A stretch of DNA of 37,784 nucleotides. Source: Chitinophagaceae bacterium (GTDB lineage Bacteria; Bacteroidota; Bacteroidia; Chitinophagales; Chitinophagaceae). The stretch spans positions 1 to 37,784 of the forward strand of contig JAQBNL010000056.1 of NCBI GenBank assembly GCA_028288585.1, given 5' to 3'. This document shows positions 8,201-16,700 of this stretch, one piece after another (the first letter of the stretch is position 1; each line of letters starts with the position of its first letter). The notes under the pieces were generated by a model. The model ran no database searches. It saw only the letters and a list, made by a program, of their open reading frames with translations, and was not told where the DNA came from. The translations under genes and the position numbers were made by a program.

Positions 8201-9457
8201 ATGGATAATAATCTTTATAAAAAAATAGAACATTACGTTACCGGTTTATATGAAACGCTGCAGGATGATACGCTTGTGTTTCATAACATAAACCATAGCC
8301 AGAGTGTAGTTGACAGGACTAAAGAAATTGCAGGCCACTATCATGTTAATGAAAAAGAAATGCTCATTCTTTATACCTCGGCATGGTTTCATGATACAGG
8401 GTATTTATTTACAGAGCCTTCAAAGCACGAGGTAATGAGCGCTGATGTAATGAAAAAATTTATGCTCGATCATACAAATGACACCGGGCTGATAAATGAG
8501 ATAGAAAATTGTATTATGGCTACAAAGAGCCCCAGGAACCCGGCTAATTTATTGCAACAGATAATTTGCGATGCCGATACATACAATTTAGGCACTAAAG
8601 AATTTAAAGAAACCAATAAACGTGTACGTAAGGAGGTGGAATTAAAAACAGGACACGTAGATAAACTGGAGTTCCTGAAAGGCACGGTTAAATTGCTGGA
8701 AGAGCACCAGTTTTATACAACTTATTGCAAAGATTTGTTATCAGCAACAAAAGAAGTAAATATGAAAAAATTAAAAAATAAAATCGAGAAATGGGAGGCA
8801 AAAAAGGAAGATCAAAAGGAAAAAGATAAAGAAGACATTCCCGAAAGTAACAAGCTTTCTGATCTTGAGAAAGATAAAACAGGCTTGGTATCCAAAGGCA
8901 TCCAGACCATGCTTCGGCTTACTTCCCAAAATCACCTGAAGCTCAGTGACATGGCAGATAGTAAAGCCAACATCCTTATTTCAGTAAATGCAATCATTAT
9001 ATCAGTAGTACTGGGTGTGCTGGCGAGAAAATTACAGGAAGAAACTTATCTTAAAATTCCTACGCTTATATTTTTAACCTCCGCCGTTATTACAATCATA
9101 TTGTCCATTTTAGCAACACGTCCTAAAATAAGCGAGGGGAAATTTACACCTGAAGACATTACAGCTAAAAAAACAAATCTTTTATTCTTTGGCAACTTTC
9201 ATAAAGCATCGTTTGAACAATATAATGATGCAATGAAAAAGATGATGGTTGATACCGACTATCTATACGGGTCGCTGGTAAAGGATATTTATTACCTGGG
9301 TGTTATTTTAGGCAGAAAGTATTGGCTTATCAGGTTAGCTTATAATGTTTTTATGATCGGGATAATTGTATCAGTAATAGCTTTTGTAATTGCAGTGTCT
9401 ATTCATGATGCTGCTCCTGTTAATACAATTATCACCGGTTCAGGATCACCTTTATAA
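8201..9457 (+). CDS. HD-domain phosphohydrolase fused to a Pycsar-type transmembrane effector domain (PycTM-like)
   Basis: The 418-residue protein has two parts. Residues about 1-190 are an HD metal-dependent phosphohydrolase with H32, H64-D65 (AWFHDTGY) and D124 or D126 (CDADTYNLG), so the metal-binding set is intact. A highly charged linker (about 190-225) leads to a membrane domain whose start (RLTSQNHLKLSDMADSKA) and hydrophobic segments (about 258-275, 286-304 and 380-400) match the Pycsar effector transmembrane family. In known Pycsar systems a cyclase makes cCMP or cUMP and PycTM disrupts the membrane. Here the HD domain could hydrolyse the signal, sense it, or be regulatory. It begins 2 nt after the previous stop and is followed 10 nt later by ppk. 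Domain identities are firm; function is inference. Confidence 0.85.
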   Translation: MDNNLYKKIEHYVTGLYETLQDDTLVFHNINHSQSVVDRTKEIAGHYHVNEKEMLILYTSAWFHDTGYLFTEPSKHEVMSADVMKKFMLDHTNDTGLINEIENCIMATKSPRNPANLLQQIICDADTYNLGTKEFKETNKRVRKEVELKTGHVDKLEFLKGTVKLLEEHQFYTTYCKDLLSATKEVNMKKLKNKIEKWEAKKEDQKEKDKEDIPESNKLSDLEKDKTGLVSKGIQTMLRLTSQNHLKLSDMADSKANILISVNAIIISVVLGVLARKLQEETYLKIPTLIFLTSAVITIILSILATRPKISEGKFTPEDITAKKTNLLFFGNFHKASFEQYNDAMKKMMVDTDYLYGSLVKDIYYLGVILGRKYWLIRLAYNVFMIGIIVSVIAFVIAVSIHDAAPVNTIITGSGSPL

Positions 9458-9467
9458 TCAGGGTACA

Positions 9468-11513
9468 ATGTTTTACAACAGAGACCTTAGCTGGTTAGGA
9501 TTTAATTTCCGTGTTTTACAGGAAGCCGCAGATAAAGAAGTTCCTTTATACGAACGCCTGAAATTCCTTTCTATTTTTTCTTCTAATCTTGATGAATTTT
9601 TTAGAGTACGTTATCCTTCTGTAATAGCGCTTTCAAAACTTAACAATAAAACAAGGCTGCAGGTAACCCTCGGTTCTCCGGAAGATATCCCTGAAAAAAT
9701 ACAGAATGAAATTAACCGGCAGTTGGATATTTTTGGATCAATCTTATTAAAAGAAATTATTCCTGAGCTAAAGAATAATGGTATTTTTTTTTATTATAAC
9801 TGTGAGATAAGACAAGAACACAGCGCTGAAATAAAAGAAATATTTTTATCTCATGTACTCTCTTTTATCCAGCCAATATTTTTAGACGGAAACAGCGCAC
9901 ATACATTTATGCCTGAAAATAACCAGCTGTATTTTGTTGTTTCACTAAAAGAAAATAACCAGGGTCTTTTAAAGCAGGCTATCATAAATATTCCTTCCAA
10001 TAAATTAAAAAGGCTTTTTACACTTACTCCTCTCGATGGCCTGGAACATGTGATCTTTATAGATGATATTGTAAGAGAAAATCTTGTATCCATTTTTCCC
10101 GGCCTTGAAATTATTGGTGTATACAGCATTAAATTCAATAGGGACGCCGAGTTGCACCTGGTAGAAGAATACAGCGGTGACCTTTTAAATAAAATTGAAA
10201 AACAACTTAAAAAAAGAGACTACGGATCTCCATCACGCTTTTTGTACCAGAATGGAATGCCCCGTAACCTCCAGTTGTTTCTTGCATCTGCCTTTGGCGT
10301 AAAGTATGAAGATATGTTTGCCGGTGGGCGCTATCATCATCTAAGTGACCTTTCTTCATTCCCCGCTTTCAATAAAAATCTTACTTATCAAAAACTAAAA
10401 CCACTCTCCTCTTTAAATGTAATGGACAGCGGCGATATTTTTAATGTGTTAAACAAACAGGATGTATTGCTGCACATACCCTATCAATCTTATAATCCTG
10501 TGCTTTCTTTTTTTAACCAGGCTGCGGTTGATATGGAAGTAACTGACATTTACATTACGCTTTATCGTGTAGCGGCAGAGAGCCACATTGTAAATGCATT
10601 GATAAGCGCTGAAAAAAATTGCAAGAATGTAACAGCTTTTATTGATCTTAAAGCCAGGTTTGATGAGGCCAATAATATTAAATGGAGCAGGGTGATGAAG
10701 GATGCAGGTGTAAAAATTATTTACAGTATGCCGGAAATAAAAGTGCATTCAAAAATTGCTTTGGTTAAAAAACGTAAAGGGCTTGAGGATGTTTCTTATG
10801 CAATTTTAAGTACAGGAAATTTTAATGAGATAACTGCGCAGTTTTATACAGACCATGTTCTGATGACGACCGATCCTTTGATTATAAAAGAAATGATCTC
10901 TCTTTTTAAATTCCTGCAGAAAAAAGATAAAACACCAGGGAATAATAAATTAAAATTTGACAAACTGCTGGTATCCCAGTTTAATCTGAACACCAGGCTG
11001 GAAAAGCTTATTGATAATGAAATTGAAAGAGCCAAACTGGGTGGCGAGGCCATGATACGCATAAAAGTAAATAATATTGAAGAGCCATATTTCATAAGCC
11101 TTTTATACAAAGCAAGCCAGGCAGGTGTAAAAGTGAATTTAATTATAAGAAGCGTATGCTGTATTATGCCGGGCCTGCCAGGGATAAGTGAGAACGTCAC
11201 AATTAAAAGATTGGTAGACCGCTACCTGGAGCATACACGCATTATGATATTTGGCGCAGGTGAAAATGCGGAAGTTATAATAGGCTCAGCTGATCTTATG
11301 AACAGGAATTTATACCATCGCATAGAAGTTTGTGTGGCAATAAAAACACCTGAGTGTAAAAAAGAACTGATAGATTATTTTGAGATACAATGGCAGGATA
11401 ATGACAAAGCCGTGGTGCTTTTGCCAAACCTTGAGCAAAAGAAAGAAGAAGAGGGGACCGAAAAAATAAATGCACAGCATTCTATTTATAATTACCTGAA
11501 AAATAAAACATGA
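9468..11513 (+). CDS. ppk1: Polyphosphate kinase 1
   Basis: Cytoplasmic PPK1 reversibly transfers the gamma-phosphate of ATP to a growing polyphosphate chain. I start at the ATG at 9468, because the product then begins FYNRDLSWLGFNFRVLQEA, the usual PPK1 N-terminus. The frame is open further upstream, but that part overlaps the preceding gene. The resulting 681 residues match the family length. The autophosphorylated histidine is H427 in KVHSKIALV and the second active-site histidine is H589 in YLEHTRIMIFG. STGNFNE and the ADLMNRNLYHR segment are also typical. No exopolyphosphatase gene is adjacent. Its stop overlaps the cyclase start by 4 nt (ATGA), so the pair is translationally coupled. 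Confidence 0.95.
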   Translation: MFYNRDLSWLGFNFRVLQEAADKEVPLYERLKFLSIFSSNLDEFFRVRYPSVIALSKLNNKTRLQVTLGSPEDIPEKIQNEINRQLDIFGSILLKEIIPELKNNGIFFYYNCEIRQEHSAEIKEIFLSHVLSFIQPIFLDGNSAHTFMPENNQLYFVVSLKENNQGLLKQAIINIPSNKLKRLFTLTPLDGLEHVIFIDDIVRENLVSIFPGLEIIGVYSIKFNRDAELHLVEEYSGDLLNKIEKQLKKRDYGSPSRFLYQNGMPRNLQLFLASAFGVKYEDMFAGGRYHHLSDLSSFPAFNKNLTYQKLKPLSSLNVMDSGDIFNVLNKQDVLLHIPYQSYNPVLSFFNQAAVDMEVTDIYITLYRVAAESHIVNALISAEKNCKNVTAFIDLKARFDEANNIKWSRVMKDAGVKIIYSMPEIKVHSKIALVKKRKGLEDVSYAILSTGNFNEITAQFYTDHVLMTTDPLIIKEMISLFKFLQKKDKTPGNNKLKFDKLLVSQFNLNTRLEKLIDNEIERAKLGGEAMIRIKVNNIEEPYFISLLYKASQAGVKVNLIIRSVCCIMPGLPGISENVTIKRLVDRYLEHTRIMIFGAGENAEVIIGSADLMNRNLYHRIEVCVAIKTPECKKELIDYFEIQWQDNDKAVVLLPNLEQKKEEEGTEKINAQHSIYNYLKNKT

Positions 11514-12592
11514 TACTTTTTAGATACAGATGGTTTAAAATATCCAACATCACCAAATACAGGATAAGATCAGTTTTGTTCATTGCATTGCTATGGACAT
11601 TGGTTGACTGGATAACCGTTCTATTAAGGAACCAGGAAATTGCGAGCCACGTTCAGCGTGAGCATAGTTTGTGGATGAGAGAAATACTCATGTTCATACT
11701 GAGCGTGATAATGGGTTATTTATTTGTGTACAAGTTTAAAAGAATGATGCGGCATTATCCGCTCTGGTTTAATTTTATTGCAAAAAGTATAATCCTTTTA
11801 GCAAGTGCTCTTGTAATAAGTTTTCTTATACAGTTCGTAAGCTTTACACTTGTTTCAGGTCAGACACCAGACTTTGCACTGCATAATATTTTGGTATATG
11901 CATTACATAAGAACTGGCTGTTACAAAAAATTATTTATTGGATAGTTATCTTTTTTGTTACCCAGTTATTCCTGCTCATCAACGAAAGATATTCTCCCGG
12001 CGTTTTTATGGATATTTTCTTAGGAAGATACACGCAGCCTAAAATAGAAAAGCGGATAATTATGTTTATGGATCTTAAAGATTCCACTCCCATCGCTGAA
12101 AAACTCGGGCACCAGTTATATTTTAAATTTATCCGTGATTTTATTTACCAGGTTTCGGCTGCCATAATTGAATATGAAGGAAGAATATACCAGTATGTTG
12201 GTGATGAAGCCGTATCCTCATGGCTGTTTGATAAGATGAATACGAGAAAATGTATGGATGCAGTTATTTTAGCAAGAAAGAATATTCAAAAAAAGAGCGA
12301 GCATTTTAGAAGGGAGTATGGAATAGTTCCCGAATTTAGAGTGGGTATTCATTTAGGAGATGTTACCGTAGGTGAAATTGGCGTTATTAAAAAAGATCTT
12401 GCCATGACGGGGGATACCATGAATACAACTGCACGCATTAGAAGCGCTACCAATGAGCTTAACCACAACTTCATTGTATCAAAAGTATTTATGGAAAACA
12501 TTGACCTTGAAGAATGGCAAACACAAAATCTTGGCCCGGTAGACTTAAAAGGAAAAGGCACTGAGGTAGAACTTTTTTCTTTGAATATTTGA
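11510..12592 (+). CDS. Membrane-bound class III nucleotidyl cyclase
   Basis: The 360-residue protein has about four membrane helices (roughly 20-39, 57-76, 91-115 and 138-157) followed by a class III cyclase catalytic domain (about 178-360). The metal-binding aspartates are present as D188 (MFMDLKDST) and D232 (YVGDEA). The transition-state Asn and Arg are N305 and R309 in GDTMNTTAR. The purine-specificity positions are unusual. The adenylate-cyclase Lys is Q228, and the Asp/Cys position three residues before the conserved Gly is A298. So neither cAMP nor cGMP can be predicted, and a pyrimidine cyclic nucleotide is possible. It is the last gene of the operon. No terminator is visible in the 50 nt before the convergent gene. 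Confidence 0.88.
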   Translation: MILFRYRWFKISNITKYRIRSVLFIALLWTLVDWITVLLRNQEIASHVQREHSLWMREILMFILSVIMGYLFVYKFKRMMRHYPLWFNFIAKSIILLASALVISFLIQFVSFTLVSGQTPDFALHNILVYALHKNWLLQKIIYWIVIFFVTQLFLLINERYSPGVFMDIFLGRYTQPKIEKRIIMFMDLKDSTPIAEKLGHQLYFKFIRDFIYQVSAAIIEYEGRIYQYVGDEAVSSWLFDKMNTRKCMDAVILARKNIQKKSEHFRREYGIVPEFRVGIHLGDVTVGEIGVIKKDLAMTGDTMNTTARIRSATNELNHNFIVSKVFMENIDLEEWQTQNLGPVDLKGKGTEVELFSLNI

Positions 12593-12642
12593 GGATAGAA
12601 TGCAGAGCCATTTTATTCACGGTAATTTAAGAAGCAGGCAGG

Positions 12643-13335
12643 TTACAAAGTCCTTAAAAACTTAATTAATTTTTCCACATCCTCTGCCTTCGAAAAATTA
12701 ATAGCATTTTCTGAAAGATAATTTTCAACTTCAGATTGCTGCTTTGCATACATATTTACCAGGCTTTTTTTGTTGAGAGGTTTAAAATGATTATAAAGAT
12801 CCCCAATAAAAAAAGTTGAATATCCTGAAAAAGTAAGAACCTCCTGGGATATAATATTATCTAATCCCTGGGCACTGCTTAATTTATCATAAGTATCTAT
12901 TGATGCAGAAACAAGTTGTCCCATAGGACCTATCTTTTGCCTGTTTGATAATCTTAATTTTTCCTTACCTGCAAATTTTACTTTATTAATATCAGCGATC
13001 ACTTTTACATAACCCAGGTAATAATAAAAAGTATCCATCCCAACAGATACTAATGCTATCGTTTTTTCATCATCCAGCGACAGGGTATCGCCTTTATTAT
13101 CGATAAATTGTATTTCATCAAGTAGCCTGTTATAATTTAATCTGGCAGCGCCGAGAGTTCCGTTTTTAAAATTTACAACGCCCTCTTTAAATTGAGGATA
13201 CATGTATAGGGCTTCCTTAGGCAAAGCATTTTTCACCTTTTCGCCGGGCTTCACTACATATGCTTTGCTTTCCTGTGCAAATAATTTTGGAGAAGTAAGA
13301 AAAAAAACGCTGCTGAGTAATAAAGCAAATCTCAT
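12643..13335 (-). CDS. Secreted protein of unknown function
   Basis: The 230-residue protein has a clear Sec signal peptide (cleavage likely after LFAQ, residue 21). I do not recognise a domain with known function. The region YMYPQFKEGVVNFKNGT followed by LNYNRLLDEIQFID and KGDTLSLDDE resembles a type of periplasmic protein common in Bacteroidota, with short beta-hairpin-like repeats. The second half is more helical and polar. The gene is single, convergent with the cyclase gene (50 nt apart) and divergent from tamB across a 379-nt gap, so it probably has its own promoter. No catalytic motif is evident. Confidence 0.75.
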   Translation of the reverse strand: MRFALLLSSVFFLTSPKLFAQESKAYVVKPGEKVKNALPKEALYMYPQFKEGVVNFKNGTLGAARLNYNRLLDEIQFIDNKGDTLSLDDEKTIALVSVGMDTFYYYLGYVKVIADINKVKFAGKEKLRLSNRQKIGPMGQLVSASIDTYDKLSSAQGLDNIISQEVLTFSGYSTFFIGDLYNHFKPLNKKSLVNMYAKQQSEVENYLSENAINFSKAEDVEKLIKFLRTL

Positions 13336-13714
13336 ATTATATTTTTTTAAAGAAAAGAAAAAGTAATTTAAACCATTTTAGAATAAGATTCATTTTTTAT
13401 TAATGCCTGCAGATTTTTTTCATTATTACAGTATATCTCTTTCCATGTAAAGCTTCTCTTAAATCGAATCCGCCTGGTACTCCAACCTGGTCCCTAAGAA
13501 ATACAACAACATTTAAAATTTGCCGTGCCGTATAATTAAAATCTTTGCTGTTAGATGAGAAGATACAACATAGCTAACTTATCTGCGTAAAAAATTTCCC
13601 GATTATCCCCTATAAACTGCTGATAAATAGGCTAATTTCGTTATATAATTATTATATAACATTGGTGTGAAATTTGAATACTTAAAGGCACTATAAATAG
13701 CCCGTTCGTAGCAT
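13336..13714. other. 379-nt intergenic region upstream of tamB
   Basis: No ORF or RNA gene is evident here. The part nearest tamB is very AT-rich and holds a perfect 21-nt palindrome (13640-13660), listed separately. A near-match to the Bacteroidota -7 box, TAATTTCG, lies at 13633-13640 and overlaps the palindrome by one base, but I see no -33 TTG at proper spacing. The part from 13440 to 13560 has higher G+C but no clear structure. Confidence 0.5.
13640..13660. promoter_or_regulatory. Perfect 21-nt palindrome, putative operator of tamB-tamL
   Basis: The arms GTTATATAAT and ATTATATAAC are perfect reverse complements around a single T. The centre lies about 65 nt before the tamB start codon, near where RNA polymerase would bind. 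This is the size and symmetry expected for a dimeric regulator's operator. An alternative is a short AT-rich hairpin in the leader. No regulator gene is adjacent. Confidence 0.45.
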
Positions 13715-16700
13715 ATGCAATTAAAAGATAAATCCGAGCCCAAAAAACAGAGGACTGTAGTGGCAAAGATTGCTAACGTACTTTCTTACATTCTTGTTTC
13801 TGTTGTCTTACTTTTCGTTTTGGTTTTCATATTTCTTCAAACACCCCCGGGGCAAAATTTTGTAAGAGGGAAAGTGCAGAATTATCTTCAAACTAAATTA
13901 AAGACAAAAGTTGAGATAGGTAAACTTGATATCAGCTTTCCTAATTCAGTTATACTCACAAACGTTTACATAGAAGATCAAACAAAAGACACCCTCATCT
14001 CCGGCGGGCAATTAAAAGTTAATCTGGATATGCTAAAGCTTCTTACCAATGAAGTACAGATTAAAGAGATAAACTTACAGAATATTACAGCAAAAATTAA
14101 AAGAGTAAACCAGGACACTGTTTTTAACTTCCAGTTTATTGTGGATGCTTTTGTGAGCAATCAAAAAGACAGTTCCACTAAACATGATTCATCCACTATA
14201 AAAATGAATCTTGATAATTTAGTTATCAATAATGCAAGAATAATTTACCAGGATGTTATCAGCGGTGATGATATGAATTTATTCATTACACACATGGATG
14301 CTCCCATAAAAAAGTTTGATCCCACACATCTGTATTATGATATCCCAACTTTTACATTAACAGGACTTAAAGGCTATTATTATCAGAATGAACCATTAAA
14401 ACCAAAAATTGACAGTGTAATTGCACAGGCAATTTTACAACCTGACAATTATTTCAAAATAAAAAATTCGCAGATTTTTTTAAAGGATATTGATGTTGAT
14501 TATAAAAGTGTACCCACCAATATTACAACTCATTTAAAACTTAATAAACTGGTAGCACATCCTGATACGCTGGATGTGAAATCACTGAAATTTGCTTTTA
14601 AAGATATTACACTTGACAGCTCAGATATCGCTATGGAAATGGGGGTTAAAAAAACTGTACCCAAAACTACTACCCAGCAGCAGGTGAAGGAAGTGCTTTC
14701 TTCTTTTACTATATCAGCCAATGTTCTAAAAATAAACGAGAGCCATTTTAAGCTTGATAACTCTTCTATGCCTGTTTTGAATTATGGAATGGATTACGGT
14801 CATCTTGATATTACTAATTTAAACATTGCTGCCACAAACCTGTTATACAATTTAGATACCACCGCCTTAACCATAAAAGCAGCAAACTTTAAAGAAAAAA
14901 GCGGCTTCGTTTTGAATGAATTGAATACAGATTTTTTATTTACCGGAACAGGTGCATCTCTTAGGAATTTATTTATAAAAACGCCTGGTACTGTTTTAAG
15001 AAGAGACCTGGTTGTAACCTACCCTTCTCTTGAAAAGCTTGCACAAAATCCTGCTTCAGTTATATTGGATCTTAATATTGAGAGCAGTAGTGTACAGGTA
15101 AAAGATATACTCACTTTTGCACCGTCACTTCGCACATTGCCGGCATTTGCAAATCCAAACCAAATTTGGGATCTGAATGGAAAAGTATATGGCCATTTAA
15201 ATGACATGCATTTTAATGATCTGCGGTTTAAAGGCTTAACGAATACAACAATGTTTGTTTCAGGAACATTAAAAGGTTTACCTGACCCTAAAAAATTTGT
15301 TGCGGATCTTGATATTAAATATTTAAGAACAGGAAGAAAAGATATTTTATCTCTTATACCAAAAGGCTCTCAACCAACTGCATTTACATTACCTGAATCT
15401 ATTTCTGCGGTGGGCAGAATTAAGACCAGCATGAATGACCTGGTATCAGATATCACTGTAAGCACCAGCCTTGGCTCTGCAAAACTGAAGGGAAGCCTTA
15501 CCAATTTTTCCAATCCCAAACTGGCTAAGTATGATTATTTAGTAAATGCAACCCGGATCGACCTGGGTACAATCATGAAGGACAAAACAACGTATGGAAC
15601 TTTGTCAGCTACTTTTAAAATAAAAGGTTCAGGGCTTGATCCAAATACTGCCAATGCAGTGGCAAGCGGTATTATAAATTCAATCGGCTATAATAAATAC
15701 ACTTATAATAATATAAAGTTTGATGGGTCTATTGCTAATGGCGCATATACTGCTAATGCAAGTATCCACGATCCTAATATCGATCTCAGCCTTGTTGCTG
15801 ATGGTGTCTTCAATGGTAAATATCCATCTCTCAGGTTTACTGCTAATGTTGACAGTATAAAAACACAGGCACTTCATCTTACCCCGCAGGCAGTTATTTA
15901 TCATGGTAAAATAGAAGGCGATCTTACTAATATTGATCCTGATAATCTTAATGGAAATCTTTTAATAACCAATTCTGTTTTGGTAAATAATGGGGAGCGT
16001 ACGCAACTGGACACAGTAAGATTATTTGCAGATAATTCAAACGGCCGGCAACTGGTACGTTTACAAAGCCCTTTTATGTTTGCTGAAATAGAGGGACAAT
16101 ATAAGCTTACGCAACTGGGCGATATTATTCAGCAATCAATTGATCCGTATTTTTCTCTTACCGGAACAAAAAATACCAACCGTGTAGATGTACATGATTT
16201 CACAATCACTGCAAAAGCGTTTGATAATCCTGCGCTGCGTGTCTTTATCCCGGAACTTAAAAGATTGGATTCAATAAATATAAAAGCAAACTTCTCTACA
16301 CAAAACGGCATGAATGCCATAGCATCAGCTCCTGTAATTATCTATGGCCCTAACCAGATAAATGATCTGAATTTTAATGCGGTTACAAAAAATAACCAAA
16401 TAGAATACACCACCGGGTTTTCCCAATTTAAAAGCGGAACATTTGCCATGTATGCAACTTCCCTTCACGGAAGTATTTCAAATAATCTTATCAACTTTTC
16501 ATTGCACATAAAAGACCCAAATGCAAAAAATAAATACCACATTTCCGGCACACTAAGCCAGCCTTCACCAGATAATTATAATTTTCAAATAAAGCCTGAC
16601 AGCCTGGTGCTGAATTATGAGCCATGGTCAGTAAATCAAAACAATGTAATACAACTTTTAAACGGAGACATCGTTGCCAATAATTTTACGCTGGCTAAAG

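Noticed and set aside
9390-9467. Upstream extension of ppk1 starting MQCLFMMLLL, suggesting a signal peptide
   Set aside because: It overlaps the end of the HD-PycTM gene in another frame, and PPK1 proteins begin at FYNRDLSW. The hydrophobic look is a by-product of the other frame.
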